A DNA stretch of 64,000 bases from Paracoccaceae bacterium (GCA_902632125.1 CACPBQ010000001.1:62001-126000), one strand, 5' to 3'. Counted from the first letter of the stretch, positions 9,366-19,959 are shown. Notes: generated by a model not told the origin, from the letters alone. A program made the numbers and translations.

Positions 9366-10574
9366 ATGGAAACCACCATTGTTGTAGGTGCCGGTCAAGC
9401 CGGCGCGGAAGTGGTATCGAAATTGAGAGATCTGGGTTATGATGATCGAATTATATTAATTGGCCAAGAAAATTATCTACCCTATCAAAGACCCCCTCTT
9501 TCAAAAAAATATATGGCGGGAGAAATGGCATTGGAGCGATTATTTCTTCGACCTAAAGAATTCTATAATAATGAAGGTATTGAACTTCACATTGGAAAAT
9601 CAGCTCTCAAAATAAACCCAGACGAACAAAACATAAACTTGTTGGATCGCGTTTTGAAATATGATCACTTAGTACTTACCACTGGTTCTGAACCTCGTGA
9701 ATTGCCGCATTATTCTACGAGCAACATAAAAAACCTGTTTACTATGCGAGATTTGACAGATGCAAACTCAATAGAACCTTTTATGAAGATAGGAATGCGC
9801 TTATTAATCGTAGGCGGAGGTTATATTGGATTGGAAGCAGCAGCAACTGCACAAAAATTTGGGGTAGACGTTACGCTAGTTGAACTTCAAGACCGTATTT
9901 TGAAGCGCGTCGCTGCAAAAGAAACTTCGGATTATATTCGCTCTCTACATATTTCAAAAGGGGTGAAAATAAAAGAAGCTACCGGTTTAGAAAAACTCAC
10001 GATAAAAAGAGATAAAGTCGTAAGCGCATCTTTTACAGACAATTCAAACATAAATGTTGATTTTGTAATTGTTGGAATAGGTATAACCCCAAATACAAAA
10101 TTGGCAGAAGATACTGATATAACAGTCAATAATGGAATATTCGTAAATGAAAGATGTCAGACCTCTATTTCAAATATATACGCTGCTGGCGACTGTGCTT
10201 CTTTTAATTATAAAAATACTTTAGTCAGACTGGAAAGTGTTGGAAACGCTATCGATCAGGCCACTATTGTTGCGCAAAACATTTTGAGAAAAAATGCAAC
10301 TTACCTTCCCAAACCTTGGTTTTGGTCTGATCAATACGATCTAAAGTTACAAATAGCAGGTTTAAATACAGGCTATGACAATGTCGTTGTGAGAGGAGAC
10401 AAAAGTAAACAGTTATCACATTGGTACTTTAAGGGATCTGAACTGCTTGCAATCGATGCTTTAAATGACCCACGGGCCTATATGATTGGTAAAAAGCTAA
10501 TCGAAGCAAACAAATCACCCTCAAAAGAACAAATAAAAGATCAAGATTTTAATTTAAAAGCTCTTTTAAAATAG
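9366..10574 (+). CDS. FAD-dependent NAD(P)/ferredoxin reductase (rhodocoxin reductase-like)
   Basis: TIVVGAGQAGAEVVSKLRDLG, YQRPPLSKKYMAGEM, LLIVGGGYIGLEAAATA, IYAAGDCAS. Confidence 0.92.
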   Translation: METTIVVGAGQAGAEVVSKLRDLGYDDRIILIGQENYLPYQRPPLSKKYMAGEMALERLFLRPKEFYNNEGIELHIGKSALKINPDEQNINLLDRVLKYDHLVLTTGSEPRELPHYSTSNIKNLFTMRDLTDANSIEPFMKIGMRLLIVGGGYIGLEAAATAQKFGVDVTLVELQDRILKRVAAKETSDYIRSLHISKGVKIKEATGLEKLTIKRDKVVSASFTDNSNINVDFVIVGIGITPNTKLAEDTDITVNNGIFVNERCQTSISNIYAAGDCASFNYKNTLVRLESVGNAIDQATIVAQNILRKNATYLPKPWFWSDQYDLKLQIAGLNTGYDNVVVRGDKSKQLSHWYFKGSELLAIDALNDPRAYMIGKKLIEANKSPSKEQIKDQDFNLKALLK

Positions 10575-11155
10575 TGCGTATTATAAGTGGTATCAATAAA
10601 GGAAGAAATTTAATAGACCTTGGTAAAGGTGACCCGTCGGCAAGTTTGAGACCAACAAGTGACCGCGTTAGAGAGTCGATTTTTAACGTTATAAATAGTG
10701 GAAAATTTGGCAGTAAAATTGAAAATTGCTATATTTTAGATCTTTTTGCTGGGACTGGAGCTTTGGGTCTAGAAGCTCTATCCCGTGGAGCAAAGTCAGT
10801 TGTGTTTATCGACAACGGAGCGCAAGCGATACAATTTCTAAAACAAAATATTTCTATTTGCGGTGTTCAAAACAAGGCTAAAATCATCAAAACAGACGCC
10901 ACAAAAAAATTGCCGAAACTTTCAAATCGAAGTTTTGATACAATTTTTGTTGATCCGCCCTATGGAAAGGGATTTGGAGAACAATCTTTAAAAATTCTTG
11001 AAGAATGCAGACTAGTAAATGAAGAAACGCTAATTGTTCTGGAAGAAGGCCACCAGATAAATGCAATCGAAAACTTTAATATTAGCGATTGTCGTAGATA
11101 TGGCAGTAGTTATGCTCACTTTTTGACCATTAATAAGTATCAGTCAGGTAATTAG
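10574..11155 (+). CDS. rsmD: 16S rRNA (guanine(966)-N(2))-methyltransferase
   Basis: MRIISGINKGRNL, RPTSDRVRESIFNVI, LDLFAGTGALGLEALSRGA, FVDPPYGKG; GTG start. Confidence 0.95.
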   Translation: MRIISGINKGRNLIDLGKGDPSASLRPTSDRVRESIFNVINSGKFGSKIENCYILDLFAGTGALGLEALSRGAKSVVFIDNGAQAIQFLKQNISICGVQNKAKIIKTDATKKLPKLSNRSFDTIFVDPPYGKGFGEQSLKILEECRLVNEETLIVLEEGHQINAIENFNISDCRRYGSSYAHFLTINKYQSGN

Positions 11156-11961
11156 TATGTTGGATGAAACCTATTTCTCGGCGAAAGAGTAAAAATCTCG
11201 CATCCATCATTGGTCACGCCTACTGAATGCTCAAATTGAGCTGACAGTGTTTTATCACGGGTCACTGCTGTCCAGCCATCCGATAAAAGTTTAGTCTCAG
11301 GTCTTCCCAAATTAACCATTGGCTCAATTGTAAAAAACATACCCTCTTCCAACCGAGCACCTATTCCTGGCCGACCATAATGTAAAACATTTGGTGGAGC
11401 ATGGAAAACTCTACCCAGGCCATGTCCACAAAAATCTCTCACCACAGACATACGATTTTTTTCTACAAACTCTTGAATTGCGTGGCCAATATCACCAAAA
11501 GTAATACCTGGCCTAACAACGTCTATTCCCTTAAATAAAGCATCGTGAGTAACTTGTATTAGACGTTCAGCTTTTCGGGCCAAATTACCAGCTACAAACA
11601 TTCTAGAAGTATCCCCATACCAACCTTTGTAGATAAGAGTAACGTCTATATTGAGTATATCGCCATCTTTCAGTTTTTTCTCAGAAGGGATCCCATGGCA
11701 AACGACGTGATTAATACTAATACAACTTGCATGCCGGTAGCCCTTATATCCAATAGTTGCAGATTTAGCGCCTATTTTAGAAACTTTATTTTCAATTATT
11801 CTATCAATTTCAGCAGTGGACTGGCCGGGATAAACAAATTCGCCAATCTCGTCTAATATTTGTGCTGCTAATTTTCCGGCTTTTTGCATTCCCAAAAAAT
11901 CATCTTTTGAGTACAGGTCAATCCCATCCTTTGTAAGACCAATACCGTTAATTTTTTTCAC
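11152..11961 (-). CDS. map: type I methionyl aminopeptidase
   Basis: HASCISINHVVCHGIPS, VDVTLIYKGWYGDTSRMF-like metal ligands, FCGHGLGRVFHAPPNVLHYG, EEGMFFTIEPMV. Confidence 0.97.
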   Translation of the reverse strand: MKKINGIGLTKDGIDLYSKDDFLGMQKAGKLAAQILDEIGEFVYPGQSTAEIDRIIENKVSKIGAKSATIGYKGYRHASCISINHVVCHGIPSEKKLKDGDILNIDVTLIYKGWYGDTSRMFVAGNLARKAERLIQVTHDALFKGIDVVRPGITFGDIGHAIQEFVEKNRMSVVRDFCGHGLGRVFHAPPNVLHYGRPGIGARLEEGMFFTIEPMVNLGRPETKLLSDGWTAVTRDKTLSAQFEHSVGVTNDGCEIFTLSPRNRFHPTY

Positions 11962-12002
11962 TTTAATTTTCCTCTAAACCATATTTACGAAATTGATCAA
12001 AA

Positions 12003-12698
12003 TCAAATATCCACCACAATAGGTTTTCCTAATTTTACTCCAAATTTTGTTACCTGAGTGTCGTAGCAAATCAGTTGAATACCAGATTTTAACGCCGCTT
12101 TTATGTTAGCATCATATATACTATCTATATCAGCGGCAATACGTACTCGAGCAACATCGCCTCGCATACATAAAAAAAACAAAACTGAGACATGCCCAGA
12201 TGTAACCATTTTTGAAAGATCCTTTAGATGTTTACTCCCTCTTTTTGTTATTGAGTCTGGAAATTCCGCTACGCCTTTATCCCGCATCAAAGTCACACTT
12301 TTTATTTCCAAAAAAGTTTGTTGTTTTGCTGACGTCAATAGAAAGTCAATTCTGCTGTTGTCACTATATTTTACTTCCTGTTTAAATTGTTGATAATCTA
12401 ATTCAGATATTTCTTTGTTTTCCAATGCTTCTTTGACAACAGTGTTTGCAATATTCGTATCGATACAAACCATTCGATCTTCAAATTCAGCCAAACGCCA
12501 ACCGTATTTCAATTTCTTTTTGGGGTCATCATTTGGCTCCAACCACACTGTAGTGCCCGGTGTTGCTAAACCCAGCATAGAACCAGGGTTAGGGCAGTGA
12601 GCAATTACTTTCCTTCCATCCTCTAAAATAACATCAGCCAAAAATCGTTTATAGCGTTTGATTAATTTACCTTTGATAAGATTAGCTTTAAATTGCAT
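12003..12698 (-). CDS. sfsA: DNA/RNA nuclease SfsA
   Basis: LIKRYKRFLADVILEDGRKVIAHCPNPGSMLGL, SRIDFLL, FLEIKSVTL; start moved to MQFKANLIKG. Confidence 0.95.
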   Translation of the reverse strand: MQFKANLIKGKLIKRYKRFLADVILEDGRKVIAHCPNPGSMLGLATPGTTVWLEPNDDPKKKLKYGWRLAEFEDRMVCIDTNIANTVVKEALENKEISELDYQQFKQEVKYSDNSRIDFLLTSAKQQTFLEIKSVTLMRDKGVAEFPDSITKRGSKHLKDLSKMVTSGHVSVLFFLCMRGDVARVRIAADIDSIYDANIKAALKSGIQLICYDTQVTKFGVKLGKPIVVDI

Positions 12699-12743
12699 AT
12701 TTGAAAGTATATGCCCCCTCAGATGGAATGTTAAGGACAAACC

Positions 12744-13460
12744 ATGGAACAACCAAACGCCTCTATGCTTGTAATCGGCGATGAGCTTCTTTCAGGAAGA
12801 ACTCAAGATGCCAATCTGCATCATCTAGCAAAAGAACTGACCAGAATAGGCGTAAATTTATCAGAGGCACGTTTTATAAGAGATGATTCCAAGGTCATCG
12901 TGTCCAATATCATCGAATTGAGCAAAAAATTTGATTATTTATTCACATCTGGAGGAATAGGACCCACCCACGACGACATCACGACAGATTGTGTTGCAAG
13001 AGCTTTTGACAAGAAAGTTTCTGTTCGACCTGACGCATTCGAAATTTTGAAAAAATATTATGATAGAAAAGGTATAGAATTGAATGAGGCAAGACTTCGA
13101 ATGGCTAGAATTCCCGAAACAGCAGATTTAATTGAAAACCCAATTTCTGCAGCTCCTGGATATATAATTGAAAATGTTTACGTAATGGCAGGTGTTCCAA
13201 AAATATTTCAATCCATGTTAAAAAACATTTTACCAAAACTTAAGAAAGGATCACCTACATTTTCAATTTCAGTCAAACTATTTAAGGGTGAAGGTGATTT
13301 AGCTTTAGAATTGGAGAAAATAGTAAGTGCATTTGAAAATTTAAATTTTGGCTCCTACCCGTTCAGTGAGAAAGGGACCTATGGCACAAATATAGTTATC
13401 AGAGGAAAAGATAAAAATTTGATTACAAAGGCTGAAGAAAAAGTTCGCGCATTGGCATGA
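12744..13460 (+). CDS. molybdopterin-binding (MoaB/CinA N-terminal-like) protein
   Basis: VIGDELLSGRTQDANLHHLAKEL, FTSGGIGPTHDDITTDCVARAF; no CinA deamidase domain. Confidence 0.9.
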   Translation: MEQPNASMLVIGDELLSGRTQDANLHHLAKELTRIGVNLSEARFIRDDSKVIVSNIIELSKKFDYLFTSGGIGPTHDDITTDCVARAFDKKVSVRPDAFEILKKYYDRKGIELNEARLRMARIPETADLIENPISAAPGYIIENVYVMAGVPKIFQSMLKNILPKLKKGSPTFSISVKLFKGEGDLALELEKIVSAFENLNFGSYPFSEKGTYGTNIVIRGKDKNLITKAEEKVRALA

Positions 13461-14185
13461 GTTTTGAAACCAAAAAAAATGAATTTTTAAAACTGCTTGA
13501 GAAAACTTGGCCTCCGCAAAAAGTAATTTACTTCGCCGATTGGACAATACGTATAAGTGATGGAGCCGGAAAGCGTGCATCAGCTATTAGTTTAGAAGGA
13601 AGTTGGGAAGAAGCTTCTTTTAAAAAATTAAAAAATTTTTTAAAAAAACTGGGCAAATCTGAAATTTTTATGATCTATCAACCGGACAGTGTGTTCGAAA
13701 ACGAACTCGATAAACTAAATTATCAAATTGTTGATAAAAGCTGTATTTTTGAAATTGCAGTACCTGAGCTAATTAAAAATAAACCACCACCAATCAGTAT
13801 GTTTTCGATTTGGCCACCACTTAATATTCAAAAAGTGCTTTGGAATTCTAATGGTGTTGGTTGGCAAAGACAGGCTGTAATGTATCGAGCCAAACAACCA
13901 AAAACAACTATATTAGGGCGCTGGAGCGATAATCCCGTAGCCTCAGCTTTTGTGGTGAAAAGTGGGAATGTGGGTTTTTTACATGCACTTGTCGTCGACC
14001 AGAATTTTAGACGCCAAGGCGTGGCTAGAGCTTTGATGCAGCACGCCGGACAATGGGCAAATAAACATAATTGCAAAAGATTAATGGTAGTAACAACTGA
14101 AGCAAATACTGCTGCCACTAGCCTTTATACTTCACTTGAATTCCAACTTGTGAATAAATATCACTATCGCATTCCAAAGGCCTAA
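13457..14185 (+). CDS. GNAT family N-acetyltransferase
   Basis: C-terminal LHALVVDQNFRRQGVARALMQHAGQWANKHNCKRLMVVTTEANTAATSLYTSLEF. Confidence 0.9.
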   Translation: MSFETKKNEFLKLLEKTWPPQKVIYFADWTIRISDGAGKRASAISLEGSWEEASFKKLKNFLKKLGKSEIFMIYQPDSVFENELDKLNYQIVDKSCIFEIAVPELIKNKPPPISMFSIWPPLNIQKVLWNSNGVGWQRQAVMYRAKQPKTTILGRWSDNPVASAFVVKSGNVGFLHALVVDQNFRRQGVARALMQHAGQWANKHNCKRLMVVTTEANTAATSLYTSLEFQLVNKYHYRIPKA

Positions 14186-14187
14186 AA

Positions 14188-14760
14188 ATGAAAACAAAAA
14201 ATCTTACAACATCATTGAATTTGCCGCCCGTTGATCCTCTTCCTGAGGGAGTTCAAAAATATTTTAACGCATGCCAAGAAAAACTTGGGCTTATTCCAAA
14301 CGTTTTGAAAGCCCACTCTTTCAACATCGATAAGTTAAATGCCTTCTCTGGTTTGTATAATGAATTGATGCTGGCAGATAGTAATTTATCAAAATTAGAA
14401 AGAGAAATGATAGCCGTCGTTGTTTCTTCAATCAACCGGTGTTTTTATTGCCTAACCGCTCATGGCGCTGCCGTAAGAGAGTTATCTGATGACCCAATAC
14501 TAGGGGAAAAACTTGTAATGAACTTTAGAACTGCTGACTTGGATTCTCGCTGCAAAGTCATGCTTGAGTTTGCCGAAAAAGTAACAATTGAAAGCCATAA
14601 AATTGATGAAATTGACCGTCAAAATTTGCGGGATGTAGGTTTTAATGATGCAGACATTTGGGATATAACCAATATTACAGCTTTTTTTAATATGAGCAAC
14701 CGCGTAGCAAGCGCTTTGAATATGAAACCCAACGATGATTATCACTCAAAAAATCGTTAA
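14188..14760 (+). CDS. peroxidase-related / AhpD-like carboxymuconolactone decarboxylase family protein
   Basis: SKLEREMIAVVVSSINRCFYCLTAHG (CxxC-x3-H motif). Confidence 0.88.
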   Translation: MKTKNLTTSLNLPPVDPLPEGVQKYFNACQEKLGLIPNVLKAHSFNIDKLNAFSGLYNELMLADSNLSKLEREMIAVVVSSINRCFYCLTAHGAAVRELSDDPILGEKLVMNFRTADLDSRCKVMLEFAEKVTIESHKIDEIDRQNLRDVGFNDADIWDITNITAFFNMSNRVASALNMKPNDDYHSKNR

Positions 14761-15652
14761 CGTATTCGTAAAGATTTTGGTAAGTTCTTTTTTTTCAACA
14801 GGCACTTATCTCTTCGCACTAGAATTACCAACCTCAGCAAAGTTAGTCTTTTCTGACAAAAATGACTTTAAAAATATCTCGGTCGAAATTTCAGTTTGGG
14901 ATAAAAAGAATGGCATTTCTACGCTGGACTTCACAGGCACAACCGAAACAAAAGTTTATCAAATTGATGGTACGTCATTAACGCTTGATCAGATGTTACA
15001 ACCAATGATTTCAAATTTAAGTGCTAAGCAATTCAGTATTGAACTTTATTGTAATACTAAAGTTTGTGGAGGGTTCAATTTTCGTAAAAACCTTACAGTT
15101 TCCAATCCTCCTTTTATGCTTATAAACGTTGCAAACTATTCAGTAATTACAGCTATAAAAAACAATGCAGCTATTTCTATCATTGCAAGCAAACTTGGAA
15201 ACACAATCTACTTACAAATTATTTTGATTGGAACGGCTGAAGATGATCTAGTTTTAAATCAGAAAAAGCCGTCAAAAGATAATTATGGCGCTAAGTTGGT
15301 AGAAAATGGAGCAATTGTCCTTGATGATTTAGTTTACCGAAGTGGATCGTCTGATTTAGGCGAAGGTCCATTTGACAGTTTATTGGCTTTAGCTAAATTT
15401 TTAAATTCACGCCCCGGGTCTTCAATAGTATTAGTGGGGCACAGCGATACTGTTGGAGAATTAAATAAAAATATTCAACTATCAAAAAATCGTGCAGAAG
15501 CTGTAGTAGATAGATTGATCAAACGGTATAATATTGATCCAAATAGAATATCGGCTCAGGGTATTGGATTTCTTTCACCAAGAACTAATAACTCAACGGA
15601 AGACACAAGGAAAAAAAATAGGCGCGTTGAAGCAATTTTAATAATGCCTTAA
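14735..15652 (+). CDS. OmpA-family C-terminal domain protein
   Basis: SSIVLVGHSDTVGELNKNIQLSKNRAEAVVDRLI...RRVEAILI; N-terminal hydrophobic leader. Confidence 0.85.
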   Translation: MIITQKIVNVFVKILVSSFFSTGTYLFALELPTSAKLVFSDKNDFKNISVEISVWDKKNGISTLDFTGTTETKVYQIDGTSLTLDQMLQPMISNLSAKQFSIELYCNTKVCGGFNFRKNLTVSNPPFMLINVANYSVITAIKNNAAISIIASKLGNTIYLQIILIGTAEDDLVLNQKKPSKDNYGAKLVENGAIVLDDLVYRSGSSDLGEGPFDSLLALAKFLNSRPGSSIVLVGHSDTVGELNKNIQLSKNRAEAVVDRLIKRYNIDPNRISAQGIGFLSPRTNNSTEDTRKKNRRVEAILIMP

Positions 15653-15843
15653 GCAAAGCATCATTTTTTCGAAATTTTTATAGTGAAAAATATCAGACAT
15701 ACTTTCATTTACTGCGCACGAAGCAAATAGTTTATACACACTGCTAATGCATCTCAAATTGGGACTTATTTAAATCTAACTGTTGCCTACTTCAGCCCTC
15801 AAAAAAATTTTAATAGAAAGGGTTTGTTAGGCACCAAAAAATA

Positions 15844-16509
15844 TTAAAACTTCGAAGGTCGTTTTTTTGGTCGCGGAATGGAGTTAATGTTATCGTGTAA
15901 ATTCACTTTTTCCAAGGATGAGTTTGTAAAATCTTTTAAAGTAGGCCGTTTTCTTGGTCGTGGAATTGGATTAACGCTCTTATCAAATTTTACCTTCTCC
16001 GAAGATATTTTTTTAGGAACTCTAACAGATAGTAAAATTGAGTTTAAGTAAGCTTTTGCTCGGAATGTAGGTAAATTTTTCCCCTTTGGAACATAATAGT
16101 TCGCCATAAAAACATAGTTGTCCTTTATTCGCAAAATACGCTGAGACTTTTCATCGATCATAGCGTTCAAATCCTTATCTTTTTGAAAACTAATGTATGA
16201 TTTATTAAAATCGTCTTCGACAATCAATCCTGCGTTCTGAGGTTGGCCTAAATTTAGATAACTCAAAGTCACAAATGATTTATTGTTGGTGTGGGGATTG
16301 CAATTCGAAAAGAATACAACACCATAATTCTCTACTTCCGATTTTAGTTGTTTTATTTCGCATAGACCTGGTGGGATATTCCCAGATACTCCAGATTTAA
16401 ACTTAAACTCTGAAATCGAAATAACGTTCTTATTTTGACCTTGAAAGCCAAAATCACTAGCACAGCCCGATATAAAGCTTAAAATTATAACTGTCAGAAA
16501 ACGGTTCAT
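15844..16509 (-). CDS. putative lipoprotein with C-terminal tandem IPRP(R/K)KRP repeats
   Basis: Lipobox FISGC; two C-terminal copies NPIPRPRKRP / NSIPRPKKRP. Confidence 0.65.
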   Translation of the reverse strand: MNRFLTVIILSFISGCASDFGFQGQNKNVISISEFKFKSGVSGNIPPGLCEIKQLKSEVENYGVVFFSNCNPHTNNKSFVTLSYLNLGQPQNAGLIVEDDFNKSYISFQKDKDLNAMIDEKSQRILRIKDNYVFMANYYVPKGKNLPTFRAKAYLNSILLSVRVPKKISSEKVKFDKSVNPIPRPRKRPTLKDFTNSSLEKVNLHDNINSIPRPKKRPSKF

Positions 16510-16539
16510 TTAAATCAATTTATAACCTTATTGAATTCA

Positions 16540-17436
16540 TTACTTTGGTTCTTTAAACTCAAACGCTGGTAAAAGACTACCAAAATAAAACCTTGCCCAC
16601 AGAGTGTAAATTAAAATTATGAAAGCCGTAGAAACAAATAAAGCTACGCCCATAGTTGCAGATTTTGGATCTAGATAAGTTAACCAAAATGCCATGCCAT
16701 CCAGGTTTCCATGAATACCAAAAAAAACTAGAGAAACTGTATTCCCACCCCAGTGGAGGCCAAATGCTAAAGCTATATTGCCTGTGTGAAGTGTCACAAA
16801 ACAGAGCAAGCATCCCACAACAAAAGTATTTAAACAATAATACCATGCGTTGACACCGTATGATTGAGCGTCGAAATGCAATAAACCAAATAAAAGAGAG
16901 GGAAGAATAACAGCATATAAATAGCTAGCGCTTCTCGACCAAATTATTTGTAGCAAATAACCGCGAAAAACTAACTCTTCAGCAGCTGCTTGAACAAAAA
17001 TTAATAGCACAATCGGAAGAAGCCATTTAATCCAATCAGATAAAAGCAAAACTGTATTTTGTTCATAATAAATATAATTTCTTACTAACGGTACATATTG
17101 TAATACAGTCTCAACACCTATACCCAAAAACAGCATTGCAAAAAAGCCTTTGAGTAAAAGTTGTAAATTTAATTTACTAGAAGAGCCGAAAAGTTTAACC
17201 ATTGGGATACGGTGAATGAACCGCATAGCTATCCAAACACCAATCCAAATCGGTACAAAAGTTAAGAGCACAAAAAGAAGATTTAAAGGTGAACGTCCTA
17301 AACCATCAGAAAAGGAGCAGATAGTTGTTATTGAACAAATCATACCGATTACAAACGATCCAAGAATATAAAATACAGAAATTATGAAAAAGCCTAGTGC
17401 AATTTTTCTTTTTTGAATTTCTCGACTAGCTTGCAA
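16540..17436 (-). CDS. CPBP (CAAX/Abi) family intramembrane metalloprotease
   Basis: AAAEELVFRGYLLQII, SLLFGLLHF, LHWGGNTV motifs in a multi-TM protein. Confidence 0.92.
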   Translation of the reverse strand: MQASREIQKRKIALGFFIISVFYILGSFVIGMICSITTICSFSDGLGRSPLNLLFVLLTFVPIWIGVWIAMRFIHRIPMVKLFGSSSKLNLQLLLKGFFAMLFLGIGVETVLQYVPLVRNYIYYEQNTVLLLSDWIKWLLPIVLLIFVQAAAEELVFRGYLLQIIWSRSASYLYAVILPSLLFGLLHFDAQSYGVNAWYYCLNTFVVGCLLCFVTLHTGNIALAFGLHWGGNTVSLVFFGIHGNLDGMAFWLTYLDPKSATMGVALFVSTAFIILIYTLWARFYFGSLLPAFEFKEPK

Positions 17437-17612
17437 AATGAGCCCCTTATTTAAATTCTTTCGCCTCGGGTAAGGCGTTTTTGAACTTAAATACCTTGTT
17501 TCGACTAAGTCTATATAAATTTAAATAGTTTTAAAAATTTGTTATTGTTAGCAGTAGGACGTAATTGCATTTTTGACGCAATCCGCTTAAGACTATTGCG
17601 TGTAAAGTTCGA

Positions 17613-18521
17613 TTGTGTGGAAAAATAATGAACTGGATTAGTAATTATGTTCGTCCCAGAATAAATTCAATTTTTTCAAGGCGAGAAACCCCAGATAACC
17701 TATGGTCCAAATGCACCTCATGCGGCACAATGCTTTTCCACCGTGAATTGAGCGAAAATCTTAATGTTTGCACAGAGTGCGGACATCACATGCCAATAAC
17801 ACCTAGAGATAGATTTGCTAATTTATTTGACGGGGGAATTTTTATAGAAATAAAGGTTCCAAAACCAATAATTGATCCATTGCAATTTAAAGATCAAAAA
17901 AAATATCCTGACCGTATGAAATCTGCTCAAAAATCGACAGGCGAGGCGGAAGCTATGTTAATTGCCGAAGGTGAAATGGGTAGAACTCCAGTTGTGATTG
18001 CAGCGCAAGATTTTTCTTTTATGGGTGGCTCAATGGGTATGTATGTTGGCAATGCCATTGTTAAAGCTGCAGAACGTGCTGTTGAGCTCAAACGTCCTCT
18101 GATTTTATTTTCAGCAGCGGGTGGCGCGCGAATGCAAGAAGGTATTTTAAGTTTAATGCAAATGCCCAGAACGACTGTTGCAATTCAAATGCTTAAAGAA
18201 GCAAAACTGCCCTATATTGTTGTTTTGACCCATCCTACTACAGGAGGGGTTACCGCATCTTATGCTATGCTTGGTGATATTCATATTGCCGAACCAAACG
18301 CATTGATTTGTTTTGCCGGCCCGAGAGTAATAGAACAAACTATCCGAGAAAAATTACCTGAAGGATTTCAACGCGCCGAGTATCTTTTAGATCACGGCAT
18401 GTTAGATCGCGTAACTTCTAGATTAGAAATGCGCGAGGAATTAATCACAATTATCCGTCTACTCACTAAAAACTCACCACAAATTAAGGGTGATTTACCT
18501 TCACCGGCGCAGGAAGCTTAG
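17613..18521 (+). CDS. accD: acetyl-CoA carboxylase carboxyltransferase subunit beta
   Basis: C4 zinc finger [54 protein letters not shown] 17628 is an alternative start. Confidence 0.96.
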   Translation: MCGKIMNWISNYVRPRINSIFSRRETPDNLWSKCTSCGTMLFHRELSENLNVCTECGHHMPITPRDRFANLFDGGIFIEIKVPKPIIDPLQFKDQKKYPDRMKSAQKSTGEAEAMLIAEGEMGRTPVVIAAQDFSFMGGSMGMYVGNAIVKAAERAVELKRPLILFSAAGGARMQEGILSLMQMPRTTVAIQMLKEAKLPYIVVLTHPTTGGVTASYAMLGDIHIAEPNALICFAGPRVIEQTIREKLPEGFQRAEYLLDHGMLDRVTSRLEMREELITIIRLLTKNSPQIKGDLPSPAQEA

Positions 18522-18534
18522 AAGCGTCTAAAAG

Positions 18535-19809
18535 ATGAGAAATTTAGACTCTGATTTCATTTTAAATCGTATGATGTCTCTACATCCAAAGGTTATTGAT
18601 TTAACGCTGGATCGCGTGTGGTGTCTTCTAGATGCCTTGGGTAATCCCCAAAATAAACTCCCCAAGGTTATTCACATTGCTGGAACAAATGGTAAAGGCA
18701 GTACTCTATCAATGATACGGGCAGGACTTAATGAAATTGGTCTAAAAACCCATGCATATACTTCACCTCATTTGGTTCGTTTCCATGAACGTATTCAGCT
18801 AAACGATAATTTTATTGCTGAAAAAAAATTAGCTGAAATTTTAGGTGAGTGTTATTCAGCAAACAAAGAAGAACCAATAACATTTTTCGAAATCACCACT
18901 TGCGCTGCAATCTTGGCAATGTCTCGCACCCATGCAGACTATGTTTTATTGGAAGTTGGCTTAGGAGGAAGATTAGATGCTACAAACGTTGTGGCAAATC
19001 CCGAACTCACGATTATTACGCCAGTTTCATTAGACCATCAGCAATTCCTGGGAAACACTATTAAAAAAATCTCAAGTGAGAAAGCAGGAATAATAAAACC
19101 TTTCTGTCCAGTTGTTATTGGGAAGCAAGATAAAAATGCGTTCCGGGTGATAAGTGAAAAAGCATCCGAAAAAAAAGCCCCCATTTTCAGTTACGATCTG
19201 CAATGGCGGATCAGAGAAGTAACGGATGGTATTTTATATGAAGATGAAAATACAACGGTGAATCTACCCAAACCAAATCTTTTAGGAGGACATCAAATTC
19301 AAAATGCGGGTATGGCTATAGCAGCTTTAAATCAACTAACAGAGAAATATGAAGCCTTTAAAGGTGCGGTTTCCAAAGCCAAATGGCCAGCGCGCATGCA
19401 AAAGCTAAGTAATGGGCCAATAGTTGATGCTCTTGGTCATTCAAATGTTTGGCTTGATGGTGGACATAACCCTGCCGCTGGAGAAGCATTGGCAAATTAC
19501 TTATCTACTCAGAACAAAAAACCAACTGTTTTAATTTGTGGCATGTTAAAAACAAAAGATGTCGCGGGTTACCTTTCTCCATTTTCAAAAGTAGTGAATT
19601 TCCTAGCAGCGATCAGCATCCCAAATGAAATAAATACACTTCCCGCTGACGAAACAGCTAAGAAAGCAAAAGAAATAGGTATTAAATCTGAAAGCTTTAC
19701 TTCAATTTATGAGGGAGTTCAGTTTGTGGCTAATAAATACCCTCGTTGTCAGGTTTTGATCTGTGGGTCACTATATTTAGCAGGGCGAATACTCAGCGAA
19801 AACCAATAA
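18535..19809 (+). CDS. folC: bifunctional folylpolyglutamate synthase/dihydrofolate synthase
   Basis: IHIAGTNGKGSTLSMI, YTSPHLVRFHERIQLN, LEVGLGGRLDATNVV, SLDHQQFLGNTI. Confidence 0.96.
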   Translation: MRNLDSDFILNRMMSLHPKVIDLTLDRVWCLLDALGNPQNKLPKVIHIAGTNGKGSTLSMIRAGLNEIGLKTHAYTSPHLVRFHERIQLNDNFIAEKKLAEILGECYSANKEEPITFFEITTCAAILAMSRTHADYVLLEVGLGGRLDATNVVANPELTIITPVSLDHQQFLGNTIKKISSEKAGIIKPFCPVVIGKQDKNAFRVISEKASEKKAPIFSYDLQWRIREVTDGILYEDENTTVNLPKPNLLGGHQIQNAGMAIAALNQLTEKYEAFKGAVSKAKWPARMQKLSNGPIVDALGHSNVWLDGGHNPAAGEALANYLSTQNKKPTVLICGMLKTKDVAGYLSPFSKVVNFLAAISIPNEINTLPADETAKKAKEIGIKSESFTSIYEGVQFVANKYPRCQVLICGSLYLAGRILSENQ

Positions 19810-19927
19810 ATTTGAAAAAAAACGAATCACTTATGTTGACTGATTCGAATCAATTTGTCATTAATAGTACAACGCTGCTTTAAACCTAAAGATAGATAAC
19901 TTGGGATAATGCGGTTTTGTACAGGCA

Positions 19928-19954
19928 AAGGCTCAGTCTATAAGACTGAGCCTT
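19928..19954. terminator. strong perfect hairpin between folC and zapE (likely bidirectional terminator)
   Basis: AAGGCTCAGTCT-ATA-AGACTGAGCCTT, 12-bp perfect stem, 3-nt loop; only weak flanking T-tracts. Confidence 0.6.
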
Positions 19955-19959
19955 ACTCT

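Noticed and set aside
15785-15832. Imperfect inverted repeat (GCCTA..CCCT / AGGG..TAGGC) between convergent OmpA-like and lipoprotein genes
   Set aside because: Large loop and internal mismatches; too weak to call a terminator by eye.
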